From Multifurca ochricompacta (taxonomy: Eukaryota; Basidiomycota; Agaricomycetes; Russulales; Russulaceae): a stretch of 64,000 nt of DNA. Below, in pieces: positions 11,092 to 23,200 of the stretch; position 1 is the first letter of the stretch; each line of letters opens with the position of its first letter. The stretch is taken from contig WTXG01000030.1 in the NCBI GenBank assembly GCA_022496185.1, positions 124,001 to 188,000 of the forward strand. Direction: 5' to 3'. A program made the translations under genes and the position numbers. Under the pieces are notes generated by a model. It did not search any database. It was not told the origin of the DNA and was given only the letters and a program-made list of their open reading frames with translations.

Positions 11092-12918
11092 CGTAGGAAA
11101 GGAATGTAGGGTAGGTTGACGAGGTGTACCAGGGTGTTATGTGTAAATAGGAGGGGAAGAGAGAAGAGAAGAGATCAAACCTACGCGGACTCGGGAGCAA
11201 TCCAAGATGCTTAGCGGTAGTACATGGTCAGGTGATAACAAGCTAGGTCGCAGTACGTTTTTTTGTTGCCTCGGCCTCGACTAGCCAGCACTGACAATTG
11301 GCTGGCACTGGTACTAGTGTACTATGAGTGCACCATGAATTCTCCAAAGTAAAATGTGCCCGTCACTTGCACTGAATAACCAACTCGCGATGCGTTTAGT
11401 GTTTTGGAATCAGAGGCAACGTCCTCACTTGATCGTGTTGCCTGACGTGAATTTTGGGAGGGTACGTGCCTCCCCAGCCAATACTCGGTTAAGAAGCAGG
11501 ACAGTCTAATACGTTTGTATTTCTTGCCCCAGCCAGCTCTTTCGGTTTTGTAGAATTGGGGGAGGAGGAGGGCGCAATCGACAATCAACTAGAGCATCTA
11601 TCTTCCGACTCAGCTCAGAACTTTGAAGGCGCTTCTCCCACTGCAAGAGATCACCCACAGATGGAGGACTGTGACACCAATGATTGACGGCTAAGGAGAT
11701 GTGGAAATGGAGGCACAACCGGTAAATGCCTCTTTCTCTCTTAGTATCACTATTACATTCTTCCACTCCACGCTCAGAGCTCTTCATATAATGGCCCTGC
11801 AATATCAGGTACCACCAGCGCTCCACATGGGCTGTGGCCCTACGATTTTGAATGGCCTTGAGGCTTAATCGCTATCGGACTCGGCGCACAAAAGGACATC
11901 GCTGGCTGGCTCATATGTCGTCCATGTCGTTAGCTGGACAGATTTGGCACCGCCTCATCACGCACTTTCCGGCGGGAAGTACGAGAGTGGGTCCCAGTCT
12001 ATATTTATCAATATTAATATCTATCTATCATTACGGCCCACACGAGACCTTTTCATGGGCCCTAGACTTATGTGTTGTCCAATGAGCTAGCGTCTCGTAT
12101 CGTATCTGACAAGTGTCCACCCACACACACACACAAACTAATGATAAAAGGATGAACCGGATGCCAAACCCTCGTGCTTGTGGGCGCGCGAGTAGACGCC
12201 GCTAGCTGCGGCCGCCAAACGTCTGTGGGCTGTGCTTGGAAAGAACACAGCCAAGGGCAAAGTGTGTAAATTGCTATGCTGCTATGCTGTCAAATCTCGC
12301 CCCTGCACTCGCGCAGCTCAGCTGACTACTACCATACAGTTGCTGGGTTCTAGGGGTCACGGAAATTCGGCCCGAGACTTCTTTCATCTGCTCTGCCGTA
12401 TCTGCAGCCTCTGAGTCATGGACGTTGTCGGTGCAGAAGGGGGTGAGGTCAGAAGAGTACCCTATCATCCTCCCGATTGTATAATGAGCCTGAGCTTGAG
12501 CTTGCACCAAGCCACCTCGGCTGGGCCGACAAACCTTGTTGGAAAGCTTTACCTGGGACCCCATTCCTGACACAGCCATTTCTATGTCTCTTACTCAACG
12601 TCAACGAATAGAGGATAATGAAATCAGACCCAGCACCTGACTCGACCTGCTGCGCAGGAGCTCCTTTCGTCTCGTCTCCCCCCGCAAAGGAATCGGGTCG
12701 TTCACTCCTGGCGAGGACCACTCGTAGGGTTCCGGGCCCTTGGATCATCCATCTTAAAGCACTGTCTGAGTTAACCACGCGAGTGCATAGCCCAGTCATA
12801 CCTTTACCTATGCGCTCGCTTGATAAAAAGGGAGAGAAGAAGGGAAGAATACAACATCAAGAACCCTCACCCGATTACCACTCTTCTAAATCCTCCCCCC
12901 ATATCCACTCATATCCTC
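11092..12918. other. Spacer
   Basis: I see no supported gene. Short open frames on both strands lack motifs. The first part should contain the promoter of the FMN enzyme gene. A short (CA)n run occurs at about 12120-12134. Confidence 0.45.
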
Positions 12919-13307
12919 ATGTCTTCACAACCAGACACTACCTCACCTTCGGGTGCCTCCTCACCCACAGCGCCCTGGTTCCACAGGATCCTGCGTTGTC
13001 CGTTATCCACTTGTTCGAAAAGAAAGTACCGACCAATGAATCGAGTAAGTGATACACGACCAACTGCTGAGAACACCAGGTGACTGACGAGGAACTTAAG
13101 ATCTCACGCTTGTAACATCCCCAGGGAAAGCCGAAGGCGAAGAGAAGGGAGATAGACTCCCGGGTACACCTGAAGCACCCACACAGAGTAGGAATTTCTC
13201 AAAGGGAAACTTTTGGTCTGCGGCGGCCACACACGCCCAGTTCAGACGGTGACGATTCGGATGAGAATCCTTTACGGACCGTATTCTTTTTGCCTTCATG
13301 TCTATGA
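12919..13307 (+). CDS. Small hypothetical protein
   Basis: I do not recognise this protein. An ATG at 12919 opens a Ser/Thr/Pro-rich start followed by a basic, Cys-containing stretch (WFHRILRCPLSTCSKRKY then RPMNR). A good donor (GTAAGT) lies at 13045. The simplest in-frame model removes 13045-13124 and continues GKPKAKRREIDSR to a C-terminus with RPHTPSSDGDDSDENP, stopping at 13305-13307, about 102 residues. An alternative keeps an exon beginning at 13081 that reads VTDEELKISRL, which also looks protein-like, but then a stop or frame change at about 13111 must be explained. The basic middle and the acidic Ser-rich end would suit a small nuclear or nucleic-acid-associated protein, which is only a guess. 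Confidence 0.38.
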
Positions 13308-13685
13308 GCGAAGTGTAGTCTGCAGTTTTGTTGTACCGAGTAATCGTATATAGTAGAGCTAGGCTAGTATCATAATCTAATCTCCTAAGCCAGATGGTCT
13401 GGGAGGAACAATTAATTACAGCAAACGAGAAACTCCCAAGGCATCCGAGATATTTTATACTGTCTCTTGTGATTATCTCTGTCAAGTTCACTTGTAAGTG
13501 AAGTGACTTTAATGTTCGGCCATCAACTCGTTCCGCCCGTTCATAATCAGAAGCAAGGGCGTGTGAATTTTCGCTACGTGGAATGAGGAAGCAGCAGCAG
13601 CCACAACACAACTTTTGATATCGCGTAACGTACAATCCCTCCTCCTTTCTGTTGCCCACGACGCCGACGCTCTTCTTTGTTTATC
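13308..13685. other. Short intergenic spacer
   Basis: This 378-base gap separates two + strand genes and should hold the promoter of the downstream membrane-protein gene. I see no open frame worth reporting. Pyrimidine-rich sequence occurs near 13636-13650, a common feature upstream of fungal start sites. Confidence 0.4.
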
Positions 13686-15105
13686 ATGGATTACGATCGA
13701 AAATCCGCGGTGTCTTCATTCTACGGAGGTCGCAGGTCCTCAGGAGATGCTCTTAACAGGGACTACGCCGCTCCACCTCCGACCGCTGGCCCACAATCCC
13801 GCCGTGATTCCTCCTCCTCTTTCTTCAACCCCGCCGGTACCGGAACACTTCCAAGAGGTGCTGCGGAACCAGCACACGTGCAAAATGCGGGGTATAACCG
13901 GATGTCATACTTCGACGCTGGGAGAGAGGAGCCTGTCAAGGGCGGTCACGACGAGGAAGAGCATCCCAACGAAGGTGGCTGGGATGTCTTTGCAGACTTC
14001 AACAATGCGGGTCCCCGCTACAGCCACGCGTTTGGCATTGGTCATAATGAAGCGAGGTGTGTGTGAAGTGTCATCATCACATTTAGCTCGAGCTGGCCCA
14101 CAATCCCACTTCTTGTATTAGCTATCAGCAGCTCTCGCCGCAGCTGACAGGAAAAATGGACGAAGAATCCAGTACTCAAGGACCTGTTGAGATGGTGACC
14201 GTACCCGCGCTCGGCGCAGAGTGGGGCAAGGATGAACTGAAGGACATGACCAAACGAGGACGGAGGGAGAAGAAGTCGGAGAATTTTGGACGCAAGTGGA
14301 AAGCGTTCCATCGCGGAGAATACGGCTTGTTTGGTCGCAAATGGCTCACTCGCCGCCTCCTCGTTTTCACCGTATTCGCGATTTGCGCTGTGTGGGTGTC
14401 ATGTTTTCCTATGCGCCTTGCGTATCTGATCGTGCATAAACCGTCTTTTTACTTCCCCCCCAGTATCGGAATCGTTCTTGCCTTCGTCATCCCACGCGTA
14501 CCCGGCTTCTCCCTTAACGGGAGGACTCCTCTCGTGTCCGCAACGGGCTGGTTTAACCAGTCTATCCCAGCAGAGTTCAACCGCGCTCCTGCTAATTTCT
14601 CCTTCCCCGCAGCTATATCGCTTCAAGTCGACACCAACTCGAACTTCCTGCCGCTCGTTTTAAAGGATCTGGACGCACAGGTGTACGACCTTGACTCATT
14701 CCGTCTTGTCGGGACGGGTCATTTGAACCATACCAAGCTTCAGGCGAAGACCTTCACAAACATACTCATGCCACTCAATTTCACATATTTGGCAACTAAT
14801 GACAGTGATCAGACATGTAAGTCGGTATTTCATAACTTTGTTGTTACACATGGGTGACTCCCTTCTTCACAGGGAACAATTGGTACAACGCTTGCAAAAA
14901 TAAAATCCAATATACAGGTGGCAATCGGCCAGGTTTGATCCTTTTTATGTTGTCTGCTTATCGTTCGACAATTCATGCGCACTCAGGTCTTCGATTCCGT
15001 CTCAACATCGACATAAACGTCGCTGGCCTTCCCACCAAGCATTCAACCGCGACGACAGTCACCAACGCACCGTGTCCCATCGAACTTTCGCCCAATGCCA
15101 ATTGA
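13686..15105 (+). CDS. Single-pass membrane protein with LEA-2/NDR1-like extracytoplasmic part
   Basis: The model joins 13686-14056, 14122-14816, 14873-14917 and 14987-15105 and gives 409 residues with no frame problem. I start at the ATG at 13686 (MDYDRKSAVSSFYGGRRSSG) rather than nine bases upstream because it opens the conserved-looking N-terminus. The first 200 residues are polar and disordered (RRDSSSSFFNPAGTG, then an acidic segment). A basic stretch (FGRKWKAFHRGEYGLFGRKW) precedes one membrane helix (LLVFTVFAICAVWVSCF). The remaining part has several N-glycosylation sequons (NQS, NFS, NHT, NFT, NDS) and beta-rich text (FRLVGTGHLNHTKLQAKTF), as in LEA-2-fold proteins of fungi and plants. 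Topology is probably N-inside, C-outside at the plasma or vacuolar membrane. Function is unknown; the LEA-2 link is an inference from layout and style. Confidence 0.75.
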
Positions 15106-17960
15106 GCTCTGAGAATCAGGATTCAATACATATTATCGTTCGTCACTTCCCCCCTCCTCCCCTTCCCCCCCTGTCGTAGTGATACGTGTTGGTTATGTTT
15201 TTTTTTCGAATATGCCCGCGTCTCCGTTCCTACATATCGCCATGCTGCCTGCATTGACTCGGACTTCTTTGGACATATCCTGCTCTGGAATTGTATAATC
15301 GTTTTTATTTTTACCACTTTTTACCGCCCATTCTGCTAGTGTGAACAAGTAAGTGGCACATTATGGCATCATTCACACTGCTTGCCATGGCATGGCCATG
15401 CTTAATACGTGCACTGATCGAATGGGGCGGGAAAGTTTAAAAGATCTTGCTTCAATGGTGATACGAGTAGAGCACTATCTTCCTTAACAACTTTATTACC
15501 GACGCCACACTGCAAGCGTCAGTGAATGAAGCGCAACATATGAGAACACGTTCCTACATGTGTTAACCTGGGGGATGATGCCGTAAGGATAGCTTGAGCT
15601 CTGGCCCGCCCGTCCTGCCTTCTTGCTCATTCAACCACTCACGTTCTCCATGCCCTTTCAGGTTGTCGTCTCCCGCTACAGTCACCCCTTGTATCGTCGA
15701 TCGTTAAAGGATGAGGGTAAGGGTGGGGTATTGCCGTGCGTCATGAACCGATTCTTATTACTCCCTTTCGTCGTCACACCGTGAAGTGGGTCCTTCTTAT
15801 ATCACTTACAATTCTGCATACTAAACTTAGATTGGCTCGTCGAATACTGACCTCATGTATACGAGTCTCTTGTCCATGAAATAACCGGCTAGTTCTCACC
15901 TCACTTCGCCTCATTGATGTGCCACAGCCGTCGTAAGCAGCCAAAACGGTCTACTTATCCGACGTATCAATGCATTCGACATTATCGATGTTATTGACAC
16001 TCGACGCATATCAGTGACTACCGACAAACTTTGTCCTATACTCTTGCGCACGATAGGCTGGGGTTTTGTTTTGGGAAAGTAGCCCATTTCTTTTCAGTTG
16101 GGAGTGATTGTGTATGTACTGCAACCACACGCACGTGAAGTCATTGCCTCGATATGATGTCATATATATGTATAAATAAATGTTGTATTTATATTTATAT
16201 ATCCTAGTGTGGTCGACGGGTCGACGTGGACCCGCGAGAGTCGGATATGCCACTCAGACAGCGGCTACTGAGAGAGTTGACTACTTCATATTGTGATTGG
16301 CGTCGAACGGAAAGGAAAAATGTCCTTCCAAAACATAAAAATAGAAAAGCGTAAGAGCCTCCAAGTCGTTTCATTGTTAAGTGTTGTGCGCCGTTCGTTA
16401 TATGTTATATGATATAGAGATACAAACGATCATCTTGCTGATTGTATCTTACGACCGACAGAACCGACTGTATGTGTGAATGTCCGTACATGATCGAAGA
16501 GAGACGCCAAAAAAAAAAAAGGATTTTATTACAAGCCAATTCGTTTCTAGCAGCAGAAGATGTTGGTGCTGACAAGTCGGGCTAAATTGCAACTGACTGC
16601 CTACGAATAACACCCTGCTTATCACCCCCTCCCCAAGACTCTCTAATTAATTCCAATCTGTGTGAAACTACTGCATCTGGCAACCATTACCTATCACAAT
16701 TTGAATAGTCTGATTTCTAAAAAAAGAGTCGGTTGATCTCGCATACGCGTTGTGTGATCGTGCATTACGAATGAATGTAAATATAACCGAAAGCGTCATA
16801 AAAGGTGTGTCTGTCCGACTAATGGCGTACAGATGGGAAAAGTGAGGCAAGAACGAAATTGACGACGTGATATTGCCGCGCGGTAATTTGTTAGCGTCGT
16901 TGGTGATGAGTAGAGACCTCCGTGGATGTCACGTTCCGAGAGCACGTGCTTGAGTAACTCCTCGTGCCATGCTACGGGTAGCGGGTAAAACGAGACGGGG
17001 CAGATCAGTGATGCAACCACCCTACCGGTACTTGTCATTTGAACACGTCGCTGTACTCGGAGCCATATAGAAGAACATCTTCCGATCGAATCCACGAGAC
17101 GATAACTATGACAAATAAGGCGAACAGTACTTTCGAGCGGAAGAGGACAACAGGTTAGGAGGATGTGTCCAAAAAAAAAAATGAATGAGGTCATGCTTAC
17201 ATATGAGAGCAAATATGAGTATCCCGTGCCATTCGTTCGTCGTGAGGCCACATGGCCCCCCCGAAACATTGTTGGGTAAATTTGGAGGCAGACCCAGAGG
17301 TGGAGGGGGTGGGTGGTCTACACCATTGTGGGGTAGGTTGTTTGGAGGCATGGAGAAAAAAATGAGGAAGCACGAGGAATCATTTCTGTTCGTTTCAATA
17401 TATAAGTTGGTCCGCCACATATGAAGATGACACCGGTGGGACGGAGGACGACGAAGACGACGACGATTGTATTGCGCAGCCACCTCGAATTTGGGTTGAC
17501 TCCGTCACAGCATCATTCACTGCATTGACTTTCCAGCCAGCTTCTCAAACAACAACGTCAACAAAACAAAAAAAAAGCGTTTAATCCTATTCCTGCCGTA
17601 AATCCATGCTGCGCAGACTGCGCAGAGTCAGAGGGCTGATAGGATACATCGCATCGAAAAGAATGCAATGAACAAGTTGTAGTAGGTAGTAACAGTAGCA
17701 ATGAGAAGTGTAACCAAGCAAGAGCAAGACTAAAACAAACAAACCAAAACACGTGGCAGAGAGTGATCGCCCGATCCGTTGGATCTCGATACTATATTTG
17801 ACTCCGTTTGGCATCGACCGAAAGAAGACGAACCGAGCCCGAGTCAAGCCTTATCGTGTTACGCGTGTTTTTTTTTCACACACAAGAAATCAAAATCAAA
17901 ATCTTTGTGATGCTCAATTGCCTCACAACTGGGATTGTTCTCTAGCCACTGGCACAATAA
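15106..17960. other. Spacer with possible degraded coding pieces
   Basis: Most of this stretch is non-coding, with an AT-rich patch near 16150-16205. On the minus strand between about 17060 and 17480 there are isolated hydrophobic pieces, such as VLFALFVIVIVSWIRSEDV read from about 17130 downwards, that resemble a membrane helix followed by a polar loop. They cannot be linked into a gene. They may be relics of a membrane-protein gene or chance. Confidence 0.3.
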
Positions 17961-18389
17961 TCATTGCAGTACAGCGGGGCGAGCCGGTTCGTGTTTCATA
18001 AGAAGCAAACAAGCTGGTACATATACAAAATGAGGCAAGGGTCCAATGCGTACTAGGAATAGTTGGGTAAAAGGCCTTGTGTGTTCTTTAGTCAACCGGG
18101 CGAAACTGTCTATACTTCTGTACTTGCCTTCACATAGCACCGACAGCAACCCGTCAAGCATACCACAGATCTCCCACCAGCTCCACCTGCTATTCATGAA
18201 CCATATGAAAGCTGCAAGGAAGCCCAAAAGGCCTAGGAAGAGTTTTCTTTTGTACAAGGCGTCAGAGTATTCGCACCCACCTAGATGCAAGAAGATCTCG
18301 CAATCTTCGTCAAAGGCAAGGTCATTGATGCGATCGAGAGCGTAGGGTATATCTGAGCCCAGGCGCTCAAGCAGTGCGGGAGTGCTCAT
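17961..18389 (-). CDS. Possible hypothetical protein, boundaries uncertain
   Basis: An ATG at 18387-18389 opens a protein-like N-terminus, MSTPALLERLGSDIPYALDR followed by INDLAFDEDCEIFLHL. Immediately after this a GTGGGT donor is present, and an acceptor (TTGCAG) about 60 bases on would continue in frame to AFIWFMNSRWSWWEICGM. The frame stays open without splicing to 17961, so both readings are possible. I do not recognise a family. The N-terminal part has the amphipathic composition of a real protein, while the end of the frame looks like chance. A start of a gene whose later exons have decayed is another possibility. Confidence 0.33.
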   Translation of the reverse strand: MSTPALLERLGSDIPYALDRINDLAFDEDCEIFLHLGGCEYSDALYKRKLFLGLLGFLAAFIWFMNSRWSWWEICGMLDGLLSVLCEGKYRSIDSFARLTKEHTRPFTQLFLVRIGPLPHFVYVPACLLLMKHEPARPAVLQ

Positions 18390-18898
18390 TAACAGGGAGG
18401 GGTGCTAAATTTTTCGGCTGAGGGGGGGGGGTACAAATGACGACGTAGCGTTACAGTGGAATTTCGTCTCCATCCGGGCCACCAGCAGCCCACATATATA
18501 CCCGGCCGAAGATTCGGACGCTCTCTAGGACGGTGAACGACATGGTCACGATCATTTATGCCTTTACCACAGTGCTGGAACTGAAGCGCTGTCCAGAAAG
18601 GTACAGAAAAGCCATATTTACCCCTCTGGGTAAGCAGACTCAGGGAAGGCGGTTCCAGGTGGGCCTAGTCGTGGTGAACGACGTAAAGAGAACCAAATTG
18701 AAAACAAAAGTACGGCCCCCAAACGCAGCTCAGAGGTCGGCAGCTTCGACGACATTGCGGCTCAGACAGACTAGGAATTTCTGTCTGAGAAGACGTTGAG
18801 CCTAGAAGTCGGCGGAAGAGCTTTTAGTTTTCGTGAGCGAAACCAAAAAAAGGGTTCATTACAGAGTGAATAATGTAATGATTCTGTTCTCGTGTAGA
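18390..18898. other. Short spacer
   Basis: No gene is supported in these 509 bases. A run of G lies at about 18422-18431. The stretch is the 3' flank of the coiled-coil gene and the 5' flank of the doubtful frame to its left. Confidence 0.4.
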
Positions 18899-19926
18899 TT
18901 ATCGGGAAGCTGGTGCCCTGACAATGCTTTCCCATAAAATGAGGCGTTGTGTGATGGCGTCGATGTTGCTCTGTGAAAATACCGGCGCTGGAGGGCCGTT
19001 CGGGTACTGGGAACGCCGCCAAACCAATTCATCGGTCCGGATTAGAAATTGTATTGCGCGCTCCGCTTCAGAGCGATCCACCTCCGTCCCAAACGCCTAT
19101 TTCATGATCGACATTGATCGAGCGTATATTGGCTCCGAATGGGAACTTACATCCTGTACGTTACTCAGGGTTGAGGCAGCAGGACTCGCCGTGCCAGCGT
19201 GGAACCCACGAGTTTCATCTGAGTGTTGTTCCCATTTTATGGGCCCCATGATTTTATTTTCAAAACCTACCTTGTGAAGAGTTTGATTTAAACAGCTCAG
19301 CGGCCCGAGTTTCAAGTTGGATGACTTGACGTTGGAGCTCTGCAACCTCTTTGTTGGCCATGGAGAGCGCGTTCCCGAGGTCACGAACTAACGAGTCTCG
19401 TGGAGAAAGGATGGATTGGGGTTGATGAATGGCGCTGCCCTAAAGAGGTCTATTAGGTACCACAATCATCCCACAACCAAAATGAAACAATAAATCTACC
19501 CTTGGGTCCGTCTCAATTCCGCATAAATCAGTATTCTCTTGTTCTGGCTGGGGCTTCGGGGGAAATGAACTTTCCGTTGATGCCGTTGGTTCTTCGACCA
19601 CAATCTAAAGTAGACTGGATCAGTGTCACTCATTTTCTCTCTGACACTGACACTTACTCGAGGAAGCTCTGTCCCGGGGTTGGGCTCGTTATAAAGGGTG
19701 TCGGAAGACGGGGCGTGGTTGATATTATGAGCCGTCTTTGTAAGAACAACGATCGGATTTTTTGGAAATCTAGTTTTCCGCTGTCATCTCGGAGACCAGT
19801 GGATGCAGTGCCTTCCGGGACGATGTGGAAATTAGAATCGTCACCAGTGTCATCGGTAGCTAATAGCTCGATGAGAGCATCAAACTGGTCAGAGCCCAAT
19901 TTTTGACTCCTTGCTTCATGATGCAT
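18899..19926 (-). CDS. Hypothetical coiled-coil protein
   Basis: Six exons can be proposed from splice signals: 19658-19926, 19500-19604, 19271-19439, 19151-19218 and 18899-19096, with the first possibly divided. The N-terminus reads SDQFDALIELLATDDTGDDS. A later part is a clear heptad-type coiled coil (NKEVAELQRQVIQLETRAAE). The C-terminal domain reads SEAERAIQFLIRTDELVWRR and then SNIDAITQRLILWESIVR. All intron ends are GT-AG and most phases match. Two single-base corrections are needed, one near 19785 (A run) and one near 19386, to keep the coiled coil in frame. I cannot name a family. The acidic start, coiled coil and helical end would suit a scaffold or tethering subunit, which is only inference. 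The gene lies about 325 bases from, and divergent to, the WD40 gene. Confidence 0.5.
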
Positions 19927-20251
19927 CTGCGTACGAAGAGCGCTGTGGAACTCTGAAGGAAGGAAGAAGAAGAAGGAAGGGAGCGGAGCGGATCCAGAAA
20001 GCGGCGTCCTTCGCTCTAAGCGCCACGTGACCTACAGTGGGTTTCGACCGCTCGCTCCGCTCGACTTTCAATTCGTACTCATCCATTTATCTGACCTTCA
20101 CGGTAGTTTCTAGACAAAGAAGACAGGGGAAGCTTGAATTCTGTTCTTGATATTTCGGTGTTGGTCTTTCATTTCTCACGGTCCGCGCTCCGCGATCGTT
20201 CAGAGTAGCCCATCATCGTCTCGTGTTTGCCCCAATCCGTGCTTTCAATCT

Positions 20252-23200
20252 ATGAATTCAGTCCCTCTCATTCTCCCGTTAACCCTTGTCCCGAGTAGTT
20301 CAGGACTGGAATGTCCCTCAGATGCTCCATCCTATGCTCAAATCCTCGTAGGCGAGGCTTCTTCTGTCGCAGATGTGTCATGCGTCACGTATTGGCGAGG
20401 AAACAGTTTATTTTTCTCCTCCGGTTCACAATTCGGTTCTTCTGACGCCCTGGACGGTGTGGTACTCGGCTGTAAAGATGGCACGCTCTATCTCCTACGC
20501 CAAAGCCGCCATTTTACATCTCCCCCAATCAGCATCGAGAAGCCCCTGTTGTCAAGGCCTCCTAGCCCGACACCTGTCCATCTTCCCAGTCGTTCCCGCT
20601 CGCGCCCCAGAACTCCGACTGCTTCCCTAACCCCATTTTCACTCGCCTCTCGCGCCCGTGTTGTCTCTGGCATTTCCGACGAGCAAGCTCAGGCCCCGAA
20701 GAATTTTGTGGACTTGACGAAGAGCCGGAAAAGCTGAAGGAGCTCCTACTGAAAGGGAGTACCAGAGATTCAGCTTCGATGGACAGGTTTCCCCCGTCTT
20801 TGGACCGGGCAGGTGTCGCTGAGAAACTTGCCGCATTATCTAAAGGTCTATCATCACCGTCGGGCTCAGTTCGACGGAGTGAGGCTAAGTCACTGTTGAG
20901 CGCGGTACACTCCCCAGCGCTCTCTATTGCGTCTCTGCCGTCCCCTACCTCACACAGTGCCATCCCGTCTCCTTCCGGCCCTCTATATCACCTCTCTCTG
21001 GAATCTCACATCTTTCCTCCACGCTCTAGTTCAGGAAATGCAGTTGTGGGCCTGCATGCACTCGCGGACGGGAGGCATTTCATCTGCCTACAGTCCCAAG
21101 GGTATGATGGGTTCTTTTATTTCTCTGTCTGTCTAAATAATCGCCCAGTGACCTTTCCATATTTGCTGTAAAAGACGGATCATGTGTTTTATCGCTGCGG
21201 ATTTCCGAACTCTCCTCGGTTCCTCCGCTGGGTGCTAAGGAAGTCAAGTCCTCTGCGGCAACTTGGGCATGGAGAAAACTATTCGTTCATGAGAACGGAG
21301 AGGTGTTTTTGTTTTTGATGTAAATTATTACCGTTTAGCTGACTACGCCCCTCGCAAAGTCGGTTGTAATCCTAGCCCTTGCAACCATTGACGAAGGATT
21401 CGCCCCAAGATCTTCTGCAGACAGCGAAGGGATCAGTCAACAACCATTACCTCGCGTGACTATTTTTGAGCTTCGGGACAATATCGACCGCGGGGATGAG
21501 GAGCTCAGTCTCGATAAAGCTGCAGAGTGGCTGGTCGAAGGGCCTAGCGCGGGAATCGGTCTCTGCACCGACGGGGATGGTAAGTGATTGAGATGCCCGG
21601 CAGCCTGGTAAGTGCCGACGCAAGTATAGATGCACTGAAGTTCTTTCACGTGGACACGTCAAATCACCTTGTTGTGCAACGTATCGTGCTCGTTCCGGTT
21701 GCCATCGAGTTACAGTCGGAATCTCCGGGCGACAATGGCACCCTGGCATTAGCTTCGCTCAATCCGTTTAAAGGGAATACACACACACAAGAGCATACTA
21801 CGTCTCCTGATGACCGCAGAGAAGGCTGTAGAATTTTATTAGAGGACCCACTGGATGTGGGCGAATTAAAGCTTGATCAAAGGTTGAAAGGCATACAACT
21901 CCGTTTCACAAGTGAACGAATTCGGGGTGTTGTCTGGTCTGACGCTGAACTTTACGTGAGCGATACCCAGCCCATACCCGCAGTCGACGCCCTAACATGT
22001 CCTCAGGGTCTCGAGCATGACTCGCAACAACTTATTATGAATCAACTGGGACCAGCCCGTGAGGAGCTGAATGACATAACATGGCTTAGCTGGGATACAT
22101 ATTGCGCTATATATTCTGTGAGCTTAAACTATCTGGTCAGCTAGCTGGTTCCACTTATCAGGTCAATTAGGATCGAATTGAAGTATCCAGACTGAGATTA
22201 GTTGACCCGAATAACGATCGAGTACTGGAGAGGCGAAGTCCTGGGATTTTACAGTACGAAGGCCGGTTGTCCGCTAAGACTGTAGATCCGCTGAACAGAT
22301 CCCAATAGCCGGCACATTCTCAATTCCGTTGCCATACGTGGGGCTCAACTGCTCCGTTTCTTGACCCCCTCAGCTATACTCTCTACGGGGATTAGCAGTG
22401 GGGGTCGACGTCAGATTAGTCTACACACCGCGATTGCTTCTGGGGAGAGTCGGAAAGAATGGGCACGAACGACCCTGTGGAAATCATACGACAAAGGAAA
22501 GAAGACCCCTGACGACGATAGACGCATCACATGCATGCTCCCGCTGGAGCTCACACATATCATTTTGGGTTACAGTATAGTGTCTCAGATATTCCCTCGA
22601 TATTCCCTTCTTACCGATGGCCATGTTGTAGGTGATGGAACTATTGGTCGATCCTCGTTCTCCAACTTGGTTCAGCTAAATTCGAAGCTGGCGCCGGAGG
22701 ATGTGTCGGATATCCCGTTGAACGGGAGCGTCATCGGCTTGCATATCGCTCAAAACGATCGGACGGGAGAAAGGCTCATTGTTGGTGGAGCTGACGACGG
22801 CTCGGTTGCGATATGGTCTCTGGGGTAAGACGTGTGTGGTAGGGAATACCAGATGGCCGCCTGATGGTCAGCCTTGCAGATCCATGAAGACCTTGGCGAG
22901 GTGGGTTCTGTTTCTCTCGCCGCTTCAGCACGTCTTGCATTTGAGATACGATAAAGGCGGTCCGCTGAGAGGATGCTTACTTTGCGTATCCGGCGATGGC
23001 ACCATTGCGGTCATAGCTTTGGATGATTACGACTTGTGAGCCTTTGTCGGCCAGTATTTTGAGCATCACCACGGCTGACGCTGCCAGCCTTTACATGGTC
23101 CCTGGCGCTCCCGCGCCACTCGATAGGATCTGTATTGGCGGAGATAATCTTCTCCTGTTATATCGAGATGACCGTGCGCGGTTATGGGATGTCAAGACAC

